Shown one piece after another: positions 1 through 6,316 of a stretch of DNA of 12,740 bases. The notes under the pieces are model-generated. The model worked only from the letters and a program-made list of their open reading frames with translations, was not told the DNA's origin and searched no databases. The stretch is from Bacteroidota bacterium (lineage in GTDB: Bacteria > Bacteroidota > Bacteroidia > Bacteroidales > Paludibacteraceae). Made by a program: the position numbers and the translations under genes. The first letter of the stretch is position 1; each line of letters starts with the position of its first letter. The DNA is taken from positions 1 through 12,740 of the forward strand of contig JAKLIM010000074.1 of assembly GCA_022709605.1 (NCBI GenBank), in the 5' to 3' direction.

Positions 1-5
1 ATACT

Positions 6-194
6 TTTACACCATTTTACTGCGTCATCGCACCGTTTTGCTGCGATATCACACCGTTTCATTGCGTCATCGCACCAAATCACAGCGATATCGCACCAAA
101 TCACTGCGATATCACACCGTTTTACTGCGATATCGCACCAATTTACTGGGATATCACACGGTTTCGCTGTGTTAACGCACCAAATCACTGTGAT
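6..194. repeat. Tandem array of nine 21-bp units with self-complementary ends
   Basis: Nine head-to-tail units of exactly 21 bp begin at 6, 27, 48, 69, 90, 111, 132, 153 and 174; the array may continue left of the window. The clearest unit (90-110) reads ATCGCA, then CCAAATCAC, then TGCGAT, so its six-base ends are reverse complements and each unit can fold. Where two units meet, the joint is the 12-bp palindrome TGCGATATCGCA (for example 84-95, with one mismatch, and 126-137). Two middle sequences recur. CCAAATCAC or close variants follow ATCGCA (units 3, 4, 6, 8), while CCGTTT variants follow ATCACA (units 2, 5, 7). Unit 1 is mixed and the first unit is the most diverged on its left edge. 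There is no unique spacer between units. The array lies downstream of the small-protein gene at 256-723. Its role is unknown; multiple binding sites for a dimeric protein, structured RNA or a minisatellite are all possible. Confidence 0.93.
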
Positions 195-207
195 TTGCCA
201 ATAAAAT

Positions 208-250
208 AAGCCGTCGCTCTATTGAATCAATAATATAGCGACGGCTTTTA
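208..250 (-). terminator. Hairpin terminator after the unknown small-protein gene
   Basis: The arm AAGCCGTCGCT (208-218) is the exact reverse complement of AGCGACGGCTT (237-247), with an AT-rich loop of 18 bases that can pair a little further. The hairpin starts just past the stop codon of the minus-strand gene (256-258). T-rich sequence follows on the minus strand (complement of about 198-207), and a T-run also follows on the plus strand (245-256). It can therefore stop transcription in both directions and separates the gene from the 21-bp array. Confidence 0.8.
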
Positions 251-255
251 GTTTT

Positions 256-723
256 TTAAACTTTTGCGGATGTACCTGTACTTGCTTGTTTATACAGTTT
301 TCCTAATTCGTCAACTATGGATTGCATGCCGGGCTCTTTCATTTTCAAAGCCATTTTTGCTTTCATGTATATGAAGCGTGACACTTCGTAAGCTTCGGCA
401 CCTGCCAATTGTTTGGTATCGCGTACCATTTCAAGTAATTGTTCCAGTTCATTTTCTACTATTGCTAATCCCGAGTACAATTTAATGTCATGTTCTGCCG
501 CTACCAAAAGGGAATCACCGGGGTTAATGGCGGCAACTCTTGTAGCTAATTCATGTGCTTTTTCGGTAAATGGCTTGCGCCCATCGTCCATTTGTTGTAA
601 CGATTTTCGTTCATTTTCACCTATCTTAATCAGATAAGGCATCTGAATTTTAACACCTGTAATTGCTTGTAAAATTAGATTTTTTGACTCTTCCGAGAGA
701 GTCACTTCGATTCTGTTTTCCAT
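256..723 (-). CDS. Conserved small protein of unknown function, 155 aa
   Basis: I do not recognise a defined function. The frame is open to an ATG at 771, but I choose the inner ATG at 723: the protein then begins MENRIEVTLSEES, while the extra 16 residues (MGSFYSYYF...) look like translated leader. The product is soluble, with no signal peptide or membrane segment, and reads as mostly helical and acidic. It carries phrases such as PYLIKIGENERKSLQQM near residues 28-44, a middle part rich in A and E, and the tail IVDELGKLYKQA. From memory it resembles a family of about 150-residue Bacteroidota proteins starting ME(N/H)+I.A.ITLS and ending VVDELG+.F, which has no assigned role; I could not check this. 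It is a single-gene unit: a terminator follows at 208-247, a candidate promoter lies at 1013-1043, and the 21-bp palindromic array comes straight after the terminator. Confidence 0.8.
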   Translation of the reverse strand: MENRIEVTLSEESKNLILQAITGVKIQMPYLIKIGENERKSLQQMDDGRKPFTEKAHELATRVAAINPGDSLLVAAEHDIKLYSGLAIVENELEQLLEMVRDTKQLAGAEAYEVSRFIYMKAKMALKMKEPGMQSIVDELGKLYKQASTGTSAKV

Positions 724-1012
724 AATTTTTAATTTTTTTATTGTAAAATAATAGCTATAAAAAGACCCCATTACAAGAAATGAATTTCTCGCTATAGGGT
801 AAAGTTGTGTCGAATATATTTGTAAATAAGAAGTTTATCACCCAATTGTGATTAACACAAGGGAATACGAATTTGAAATTATCAAAGTTTTTGAGAGAAA
901 AAGTAGTTGGGTTGTAATTTGAAAGCATATTAGTTAAAGTTTATGTAGTTTTTAGCGAATTAACGGCCAGAAGTTGTAAACAAAGTGGCTAACAATATGT
1001 AATTCGTGTTGG
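724..1012 (-). other. Gene-free leader before the unknown small-protein gene
   Basis: No convincing gene is seen on either strand here. The sequence is AT-rich. If the promoter at 1013-1043 is real, nearly all of this stretch is a 5' untranslated leader of about 280 nt for the 155-aa protein. An imperfect hairpin is visible at 841-863, where CCC-AA-TTGTG faces CACAA-GGG around ATTAA. A small one lies at about 776-789, AGAAAT facing ATTTCT. I cannot match the region to any known riboswitch. Confidence 0.4.
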
Positions 1013-1043
1013 CAAATATAGGAAGTTAAATTTAAAAAACCAA
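1013..1043 (-). promoter_or_regulatory. Candidate Bacteroidota promoter for the small-protein gene
   Basis: On the minus strand TATATTTG (complement of 1013-1020) matches the TAnnTTTG -7 element. TTGG (complement of 1040-1043) lies 19 nt upstream, close to the usual -33 spacing. Transcription would begin near 1006 and run toward the 155-aa gene, leaving a long leader. No better match was found closer to the start codon. Confidence 0.5.
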
Positions 1044-1170
1044 TGGTTTAAATTGATTTTTTTTACTGTTATAGAACATATTTTGGTAAAATATTGTACT
1101 TGTTGGCGAACCCCATTCTGATATACATATTATTAAACGCTTATATGTTTGATACTGAAAAGTATTTCTT

Positions 1171-1281
1171 ATTAATCCTACCTTTTATGTGTTGTGGTTT
1201 TTAATCCAATAAAATTACAAGTTAGTTTCAACTTCTACTAAAAGTCTATCGGCTGAACTTCGGAAAAGAAGTTCAGCCGAT
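1171..1281. repeat. Left copy of a ~110-bp duplicated intergenic segment
   Basis: This segment aligns in the same orientation with 1972-2083. Shared blocks in order are ATTAATCC-ACCTTTT, AATCCAATAAA, AAGTTAG-TTCAA and the terminal hairpin TATCGGCTGAACTT-GGAAAAG-AAGTTCAGCCGAT. Between the blocks, notably about 1187-1202, the copies have diverged. The two copies frame the toxin-antitoxin pair. Confidence 0.85.
1248..1281 (-). terminator. Hairpin after the toxin gene
   Basis: ATCGGCTGAACTTC (1248-1261) pairs perfectly with GAAGTTCAGCCGAT (1268-1281) around a six-base loop. It lies 19 bp past the toxin stop codon on the minus strand. The T-tract after it is weak, so intrinsic termination is likely but not certain. 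An almost identical stem follows the ABC-F gene at 2046-2086. Confidence 0.65.
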
Positions 1282-1299
1282 TATTTAAGTAATTGTTGC

Positions 1300-1599
1300 T
1301 TATTTAAATTTCAATTTTTCAGGATCTTGTCTTGTGTCGAAAATTCTGAGTAGTTGAATAGTATTTTTCTTTTCCTGATAGAAAATAGTATTGTGTTTGG
1401 TTACAACACACTTTCTTACTTTCAGTTTTTTATTTATAACCGGATAAAGTCTGGGATAAAGTGCAATTTGCTGCAAGTTTAAATCAACATCGTCAAGAAA
1501 TTCATTGATAATTTGTTCATTCCAAATGTTGCTCAGATATTCAATTGTATTTTCCATGTCACTAACAGATAACGGTGACCAGATTATTTCCTTAAGCAT
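1300..1599 (-). CDS. RelE/ParE-family toxin of a type II toxin-antitoxin pair
   Basis: This 99-residue protein has the compact RelE/ParE fold signature. An N-terminal strand (KEIIWSPLSVSDMENTIEYL) leads into two helices, and the C-terminal sheet carries VRKCVVTKHNTIFYQ (about 61-75) and IQLLRIFDTRQDPEKL (about 81-96). RelE members cleave mRNA on the ribosome and ParE members poison DNA gyrase; the RKC.VTKHN..FY form is common in Bacteroidota toxins annotated as RelE/ParE, and I cannot say which activity applies. Its start overlaps the antitoxin stop by 8 nt (ATGCTTAA), showing coupled translation from one message. The small basic toxin following the antitoxin is the usual order. No truncation is visible, so the toxin is probably intact. 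Confidence 0.9.
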   Translation of the reverse strand: MLKEIIWSPLSVSDMENTIEYLSNIWNEQIINEFLDDVDLNLQQIALYPRLYPVINKKLKVRKCVVTKHNTIFYQEKKNTIQLLRIFDTRQDPEKLKFK

Positions 1600-1840
1600 G
1601 AGAATATTTATCTCTTAATTGACACATTACCTGGTTATGCGGTATTCCCTTCCCTGTTTTCAATTCATTAATAGCTTCGTGTATTCCTTTTTGTTCAGCT
1701 TCAGTTAATTCGCCCCAAGCATCATCTTCTTTTTTGCTATTAATGAAATTCAGCATAACCCCATAAAACTCCTTGAGTTTTGAACCATCAAGAGCATCGA
1801 TCTGACGGAATATCTGCAATTTAATTTCTTCTGTACTCAT
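1592..1840 (-). CDS. Antitoxin partner of the RelE/ParE toxin, 82 aa
   Basis: The gene lies directly upstream of the toxin and overlaps it by 8 nt. The frame opens further upstream, but the ATG at 1840 (MSTEEIKLQIF) is chosen because a promoter -7 element (1862-1869) falls between it and the longer start; the longer start would lie outside the transcript. The protein is small, acidic and helical. An N-terminal helical part (EEIKLQIFRQIDALDGSKLKEFYGVMLNFI) is followed by AWGELTEAEQKGIHEAINELKTGKGIPHNQVM. The ELTEAEQ..I.EAI.EL..GKGI.H..V pattern is the toxin-binding tail seen in many Bacteroidota antitoxins paired with RelE/ParE toxins. I see no clear helix-turn-helix or ribbon-helix-helix motif, so autoregulation of the operon cannot be stated from the sequence. 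Confidence 0.78.
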   Translation of the reverse strand: MSTEEIKLQIFRQIDALDGSKLKEFYGVMLNFINSKKEDDAWGELTEAEQKGIHEAINELKTGKGIPHNQVMCQLRDKYSHA

Positions 1841-1861
1841 AATTCTTCTTTTTTGTATTTG

Positions 1862-1869
1862 CAAAGATA
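1862..1869 (-). promoter_or_regulatory. -7 element of the toxin-antitoxin promoter
   Basis: TATCTTTG on the minus strand (complement of CAAAGATA) fits TAnnTTTG and lies 21 bp upstream of the antitoxin ATG. No good -33 TTTG/TTG was found at about 19 nt, so the promoter may be weak or regulated. Confidence 0.6.
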
Positions 1870-1971
1870 ATTGGAATAACCGAAAATTAAAGTAGAATAT
1901 CAAAGAATTTTTCTGTCCTTTAGAATAAGTATATTAAAAGAATTAAGTTTGGGACTGGATGATGAGATTTA

Positions 1972-2083
1972 ATTAATCCCACCTTTTGGATACTTAAGAT
2001 TTGGAATCCAATAAATAATAAGTTAGCTTCAATTACTATTTAAAGACTATCGGCTGAACTTTGGAAAAGGAAGTTCAGCCGAT
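1972..2083. repeat. Right copy of the ~110-bp duplicated intergenic segment
   Basis: This is the partner of 1171-1281, in the same orientation, ending in the same hairpin. It lies between the toxin-antitoxin promoter and the end of the ABC-F gene. The rest of the 1904-2167 interval shows no gene. Confidence 0.85.
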
Positions 2084-2086
2084 AGT
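2046..2086 (-). terminator. Hairpin after the ABC-F gene
   Basis: ACTATCGGCTGAACTT (2046-2061) pairs perfectly with AAGTTCAGCCGATAGT (2071-2086), a 16-bp stem with a nine-base loop. It lies about 80 bp past the ABC-F stop codon on the minus strand. The following sequence is only moderately T-rich. It is the same stem as 1248-1281, extended by two or more pairs. Confidence 0.65.
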
Positions 2087-2167
2087 TATATGTTCTAATT
2101 TTTACAGAGCCCGCAGGGATAATAGCTTATTGGAAATTTGCAGATATTTTAAATTATGAATATTGCC

Positions 2168-4060
2168 TTACATCTCACTCAGTTCCATCCAACGCATGGT
2201 TTTTTCCTCAATCAAATCATTTACTTCGGCATGTCTTTGCGATGCTTTTATAATTTCATCGGTGCTTAATTTACCTGAAGCTAATTGACTCTCAATTTCC
2301 AATTTCTCAATTTCCAGTTTCTGAATATCTTTTTCCAAAGATTCAAACTCCTTTTGTTCCTTATAACTGAGTTTTTTCTTGTCCGGTTGTAATTGTGGTG
2401 CAATGTCAGCTGTCCGTTGTCCGTTGTCTTTGCACTTTGCTCTTTGCTCTTTATTCTTTTCTTCCCTTTCCTGTTCTTCCATCAGCTCATTCCATTCCCT
2501 AAAATCTGTATAGTTTCCGGGGAAGTCCTTTAATTCTGCATTTCCTTTAAACACAAGCAAATGATCCACCACTTTATCCATAAAATAGCGGTCGTGACTC
2601 ACCACAATCACACAACCTTTGAACGATTGCAGGTATTCTTCCAGTATGTTGAGCGTAACAATGTCTAAGTCGTTGGTTGGTTCATCGAGCACCAAAAAGT
2701 TTGGGTTACGCATCAAAACCGTGCAAAGATGAAGCCTGCGTTTTTCGCCACCACTCAATTTATACACGTAGTTGTATTGGGTTTCGGGCGAAAACAGAAA
2801 ATATTGCAGAAACTGCGACGACGACATTTTTTTACCATTTCCCAAACTCACTTCTTCGGCTATATCGCGCACCACGTCAATCACTTTCATTTGTTCGTCG
2901 AAAGCCAAACCATCCTGACTGTAATAACCGAATACAACTGTTTCGCCCACATCGAACGAACCACTATCGGGTTTTACCAAGCCAAGTAGCATTTTCAGAA
3001 AAGTTGTTTTGCCTGTACCGTTTTTCCCAACAATGCCCATTTTTTCGTAACGTGCAAAATTATAATAGAAATTGTCGAGAATTTTGTTGTCACCGTAGGC
3101 TTTCGAAATGTATTTCGCTTCGAAAATCTTTGACCCAAGGTAGCTGGCTTTTACATCCAGTTGCACTTTGTCGTTGTTTCGGCGTTGTTTGGCCCGCTCT
3201 TCAATTTCATAAAAACTTTCCTGACGCGACTTTGCCTTGTGGGCACGCGCTTGCGGTTGGCGGCGCATCCATTCCAGTTCTTTTTTGTATAAATTGACGG
3301 TGCGCTCGCTTTCTGTATTCCAGTTTTCGATACGTTCCTGACGTTTTTCGAGGTAATAGCTGTAATTCCCGGTGTATTGAAATAATCCCTGGTGGTCAAT
3401 TTCCATGATGTTGGTACAAACCCTGTCGAGAAAATAGCGGTCGTGCGTCACCATTAATAAGGCCATGGTGGAACGTTTCAGAAAATCTTCGAGCCACTCC
3501 ACCATTTCGAGGTCGAGGTGATTGGTTGGCTCATCGAGTATCAGTAAATCAGGTTCAGCAATAAGCACATTGGCCAACGCCACACGTTTCAATTGGCCTC
3601 CCGAAAGTTCACCAATCAGTTGTTCGAAATTGGTAATTTTTAGTTTGCCTAAAATTTGTTTGATGCGCGTTTCGTAATCCCAGGCTTTGTGCAAATCCAT
3701 TTGCGACAGAATCTCGTCGAGTCCATCGTGATTTTCCGAAATCATGCAATGTTCGTAGGCGGCGATAGTTCTTACAGCCTCATTATCAGAACGCAGGCAA
3801 GCATCAATGACCGATAATTCTTTGGGGAAATCAGGATCCTGGTTCAAATAACCAATGCGCAAATCGCGTTTAAACGACACATTGCCATTGTTATAATCCT
3901 CAATGCCTGCAATGATATTGAGCAATGTAGTTTTGCCGGTTCCGTTTTTGGCTATCAATGCAACTCGCTGATTATCAGAAATGCCGAACGATATATTTTC
4001 GAAAAGCAGATTATCGCCAAACGATTTGGTTAGATTTTCTACCTGTAAGTAACTCACCAT
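2168..4060 (-). CDS. ABC-F family ATPase, Uup-like, 630 aa
   Basis: This is a soluble twin-ATPase protein without membrane segments; ABC-F proteins act on or near ribosomes, and Uup is also linked to DNA and ribosome-assembly phenotypes. With the start at 4060 (MVSYLQVENLTKSFG), domain 1 has Walker A AKNGTGKTT (37-45), signature LSGGQ (152-156) and Walker B with the ABC-F mark LILDEPTNHLD (173-183). The linker EWMRRQPQARAHKAKSRQ (263-280) is the Uup-type inter-domain arm. Domain 2 has GKNGTGKTT (345-353), LSGGE (435-439) and LVLDEPTNDLD (456-466). A charged coiled coil (about 562-630) closes the protein; EttA-type members lack it. The longer start at 4126 is rejected because the promoter -7 element at 4097-4104 lies downstream of it. 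Residues about 537-552 are encoded by heptanucleotide repeats (see 2408-2456). The gene stands alone, divergent from rubrerythrin. Confidence 0.93.
   Translation of the reverse strand: MVSYLQVENLTKSFGDNLLFENISFGISDNQRVALIAKNGTGKTTLLNIIAGIEDYNNGNVSFKRDLRIGYLNQDPDFPKELSVIDACLRSDNEAVRTIAAYEHCMISENHDGLDEILSQMDLHKAWDYETRIKQILGKLKITNFEQLIGELSGGQLKRVALANVLIAEPDLLILDEPTNHLDLEMVEWLEDFLKRSTMALLMVTHDRYFLDRVCTNIMEIDHQGLFQYTGNYSYYLEKRQERIENWNTESERTVNLYKKELEWMRRQPQARAHKAKSRQESFYEIEERAKQRRNNDKVQLDVKASYLGSKIFEAKYISKAYGDNKILDNFYYNFARYEKMGIVGKNGTGKTTFLKMLLGLVKPDSGSFDVGETVVFGYYSQDGLAFDEQMKVIDVVRDIAEEVSLGNGKKMSSSQFLQYFLFSPETQYNYVYKLSGGEKRRLHLCTVLMRNPNFLVLDEPTNDLDIVTLNILEEYLQSFKGCVIVVSHDRYFMDKVVDHLLVFKGNAELKDFPGNYTDFREWNELMEEQEREEKNKEQRAKCKDNGQRTADIAPQLQPDKKKLSYKEQKEFESLEKDIQKLEIEKLEIESQLASGKLSTDEIIKASQRHAEVNDLIEEKTMRWMELSEM
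2408..2456 (-). repeat. Heptanucleotide repeat run inside the ABC-F gene
   Basis: On the coding strand seven consecutive 7-mers are seen: GAATAAA, GAGCAAA, GAGCAAA, GTGCAAA, GACAACG, GACAACG, GACAGCT. Two exact tandem pairs (GAGCAAA and GACAACG) are flanked by variants. The run encodes part of the linker between ATPase domain 2 and the C-terminal coiled coil (residues about 537-552). Adding or losing one 7-mer would shift the reading frame. Confidence 0.85.
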
Positions 4061-4096
4061 AGATATATGTAAAAATAAAAAAATGAAGAATAGATG

Positions 4097-4126
4097 CAAA
4101 GATACGGAATTTAGGGCAGGATTCAA
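4097..4126 (-). promoter_or_regulatory. Promoter of the ABC-F gene
   Basis: The -7 element TATCTTTG (complement of 4097-4104) is preceded, after 19 nt, by TTG (complement of 4124-4126) as the -33 element. The spacing fits the Bacteroidota primary sigma factor. Transcription starting near 4090 leaves a leader of about 30 nt before the ATG at 4060. Confidence 0.72.
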
Positions 4127-4194
4127 TTTGTAAATTAACGAAAATCATACAAAAGAAAGACGGTAACAATTACAGTTTTTCAAGAATGATTTTA

Positions 4195-4202
4195 TACCTT
4201 TG
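4195..4202 (+). promoter_or_regulatory. -7 element of the rubrerythrin promoter
   Basis: TACCTTTG matches TAnnTTTG and lies 53 bp upstream of the rubrerythrin ATG. The -33 region is poor (AT-rich, no clear TTTG), which could mean an activator is needed. It is back to back with the ABC-F promoter; the intergenic region is 195 bp. Confidence 0.62.
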
Positions 4203-4255
4203 CGATATTAAACAATAAATGAAATAAATATTCATCAATAAAAAATCTTTAAAAA

Positions 4256-4831
4256 ATGAAAAGTCTAAAAGGAACACAAACAGAAAAGAACCTGCTCATC
4301 TCGTTTGCAGGCGAAAGTCAGGCACGCAATCGTTACACCATGTTTGCGAGCGAAGCTAAAAAAGCCGGTTTTGAACAAATTGCTGCAATTTTTCTCGAAA
4401 CAGCCGAACAGGAAAAAGAACATGCTAAAAAATTCTTCAGTTATCTCGAAGGCGGACCGGTTGAAATAACCGCTACTTATCCGGCCGGAATTGTGGGCAC
4501 TACTGCCGAAAACCTGAAAGCTGCTGCCGAAGGTGAAAACGAAGAATGGACAGATGCTTATCCAAATTTTGCTGATGTGGCTGAAGCAGAAGGTTTTCCG
4601 GTAATCGCTGCCACTTTTCGCAAAATTGCAAAAGTAGAAGCTGAACATGAAAAACGTTATTTACGTCTGCTCGAAAGAGTAGAAGCCGGTCAGGTTTTTG
4701 CACGTGACGAAGAAATCAGCTGGCAATGCCGGAACTGCGGACATGTACATTATGGCAAAGAAGCGCCCAAAGCCTGCCCAACATGTGCACATCCACAAGC
4801 TTTTTTCGAAGAAGAAAAACAGAATTATTGA
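4256..4831 (+). CDS. rbr: Rubrerythrin
   Basis: This 191-residue non-haem iron protein reduces hydrogen peroxide in the cytoplasm of anaerobes and microaerophiles. The ferritin-like four-helix domain (about 1-145) shows the di-iron ligands by position: E20 in AGESQARNRY, E53 and H56 in EQEKEHAKKF, E94 and E97 in EGENEEW, and E128 with H131 in VEAEHEKRY. The C-terminal rubredoxin-like domain has two CxxC pairs, C158/C161 and C174/C177, for the electron-transfer iron. Length and spacing match full-length rubrerythrin, and all key residues are present. It is a single-gene unit with its own promoter (4195-4202) and a strong terminator (4855-4894). Its presence suggests an organism that meets oxygen but lives mainly without it. 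Confidence 0.97.
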   Translation: MKSLKGTQTEKNLLISFAGESQARNRYTMFASEAKKAGFEQIAAIFLETAEQEKEHAKKFFSYLEGGPVEITATYPAGIVGTTAENLKAAAEGENEEWTDAYPNFADVAEAEGFPVIAATFRKIAKVEAEHEKRYLRLLERVEAGQVFARDEEISWQCRNCGHVHYGKEAPKACPTCAHPQAFFEEEKQNY

Positions 4832-4854
4832 AAATTAATTGTACAATAAAAGCA

Positions 4855-4895
4855 AAAACCCCAACAGATTTCATCAATCTGTTGGGGTTTTAATT
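4855..4895 (+). terminator. Strong intrinsic terminator of the rubrerythrin gene
   Basis: AAAACCCCAACAGATT (4855-4870) pairs perfectly with AATCTGTTGGGGTTTT (4876-4891) around a five-base loop, followed by TAATTTTTATT. It begins 23 bp past the stop codon. On the minus strand the stem is also followed by T-rich sequence, so it may act both ways. Confidence 0.92.
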
Positions 4896-4954
4896 TTTAT
4901 TAATTTAAGGAATTAACTAAAATAAAAAAACGAGTTTCTTAATTTCCTGATTTC

Positions 4955-4972
4955 TCCCGAAAGCTTTCGGGA
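4955..4972. repeat. Perfect 18-bp palindrome after pgk
   Basis: TCCCGAAAGCTTTCGGGA is its own reverse complement. It lies 26 bp past the pgk stop codon on the minus strand. As RNA it would form a stem with a very tight loop; the T-tract after it is poor. It could be part of the pgk terminator or a dispersed palindromic element. Confidence 0.7.
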
Positions 4973-4998
4973 TTCTCAATTTCAAAATAACTTGTTTC

Positions 4999-6255
4999 CT
5001 AAAATCCACGAATAGCTTCAATTCCCGGAAGCACTTTGCCTTCCATGTATTCGAGCATAGCACCACCACCGGTCGAAACATAACTTACTTTGTCAGCAAG
5101 TTTGTTTTTATTGATAGCAGCCACAGAATCGCCGCCGCCAATCAGCGAAAACGCACCGTTTGAAGTTGCAGTAGCTACGGCATGAGCAATAGCAGTGGTT
5201 CCTTTCGCGAATTTTTCCATTTCGAATACGCCCATCGGACCATTCCAAAGTACTGTTTTCGAATTGGCAATTACATCGCTGAATGTTTTAATCGTATCGT
5301 CAGCAATATCGAGACCCATCCAACCGGCAGGAGTTTCATTGGTTTTCGAAATGCAGGTTTCTGCGTTGGCATCAAATTTATCAGCATTCACAGCATCAGT
5401 TGGTATATATACGTTAACTCCTTTTGCTTTCGCTTTTTCAAGCAATTGCAATGCCAAATCAAGTTTGTCAGCCTCGCAAAGTGAGTTGCCAATTTCGCCA
5501 CCCAACGCTTTAATGAAAGTATAAGTCATTCCACCACCGATAATCAGATTCTGAACGCGGTCGAGCAGATTTTCGATAATCAAAATTTTATCCGAAACTT
5601 TTGCACCACCCATAATCGCTGTGAACGGAGCCTGTGCATCTTTCAATACTTTGTCCATGGCAATCAATTCGCTGTTGATAAGGAAGCCAAACATTCTGTT
5701 TTCTTCGCTGAAAAACTGTGCAATAACAGCTGTTGAGCCATGTGCACGGTGAGCAGTTCCGAAAGCATCGTTTACATAAACATCAGCGTACGAAGCTAAT
5801 TTCTTAGCAAATTCTTTTTGTTTTGCTTTCAACGCTTTTTTAGCATCCTTTTTTTCTTCTTCTGTTGCAAATTCACCACGTGGTTTGCCTTCTTCTTCTT
5901 CGTAAAAACGAAGGTTTTCAAGCAACAATATTTCTCCGGGTTTCAATGCAGCTACCTGAGCATCAGCATTGGCGCAATCTTCGGCAAACTGAATTTTCTG
6001 ACCTACACGATCTTCAACAGCCGAAATGATTTGTTTCAATGAATATTTAGGATCCGGGTTTTTAGCAGGACGTCCCATGTGCGACATTAAAATAACAGCA
6101 CCACCATCTGCCAGAATTTTTTTCACAGTGAGCATTGCACCACGAATACGGGTATCATCACTTACAGCACCTGTTTCTTTGTTAATGGGTACATTGAAAT
6201 CAACACGAACAATGGCTTTTTTGCCTGAAAAGTTGAAATTGTCTATCGTTTGCAT
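4999..6255 (-). CDS. pgk: Phosphoglycerate kinase
   Basis: This 418-residue cytoplasmic enzyme transfers phosphate from 1,3-bisphosphoglycerate to ADP in glycolysis. Substrate-binding residues are visible: VRVDFNVP (16-23, D19 and N21), R36, SHMGRP (58-63), ENLRF (113-117) and AHRAHGS (168-174). The nucleotide side shows GGAKVSDK (216-223, with K219), GPMGVFE (339-345) and GGGDS (373-377), and the closing STGGGA at 394-399. A charged insert of about 30 residues (about 119-152, EEEEGKPRG..EEEKKDAKK) lengthens the protein by some 20 residues over the usual ~395; the core is intact and I believe this insert is common in the phylum. The gene follows purE with a 118-bp gap and has its own promoter element at 6317-6324. 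Confidence 0.98.
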   Translation of the reverse strand: MQTIDNFNFSGKKAIVRVDFNVPINKETGAVSDDTRIRGAMLTVKKILADGGAVILMSHMGRPAKNPDPKYSLKQIISAVEDRVGQKIQFAEDCANADAQVAALKPGEILLLENLRFYEEEEGKPRGEFATEEEKKDAKKALKAKQKEFAKKLASYADVYVNDAFGTAHRAHGSTAVIAQFFSEENRMFGFLINSELIAMDKVLKDAQAPFTAIMGGAKVSDKILIIENLLDRVQNLIIGGGMTYTFIKALGGEIGNSLCEADKLDLALQLLEKAKAKGVNVYIPTDAVNADKFDANAETCISKTNETPAGWMGLDIADDTIKTFSDVIANSKTVLWNGPMGVFEMEKFAKGTTAIAHAVATATSNGAFSLIGGGDSVAAINKNKLADKVSYVSTGGGAMLEYMEGKVLPGIEAIRGF

Positions 6256-6316
6256 TTTGTTAATTATTTAATAGTTTGATATTTAGCTTGTTTTAATTCC
6301 TCTTATTTTCAAAGCA

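Noticed and set aside
6..194. CRISPR array.
   Set aside because: Units abut directly with no unique spacers, differ among themselves and no cas gene is near.
3..209. Open frame on the plus strand through the 21-bp array, reading as heptapeptide repeats (IAPNHCD-like) to a TAA at 207-209.
   Set aside because: The unit is 21 bp, so any stop-free frame stays open; a minus-strand frame through most of the array is open too. There is no start in the window. The end of a repeat-protein gene entering from the left cannot be fully excluded.
815..822. TATATTTG on the plus strand as a promoter.
   Set aside because: No plus-strand gene follows before the convergent toxin-antitoxin pair; probably chance in AT-rich sequence.
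2677..3297. 206-codon open frame on the plus strand.
   Set aside because: It lies entirely antisense to the ABC-F ATPase, which has all its motifs; the translated product has no recognisable domain.
4061..4126. Longer ABC-F start adding 22 hydrophobic residues that look like a signal peptide.
   Set aside because: The promoter -7 element at 4097-4104 lies inside this stretch, so the extra codons would be mostly untranscribed; ABC-F proteins are cytosolic.
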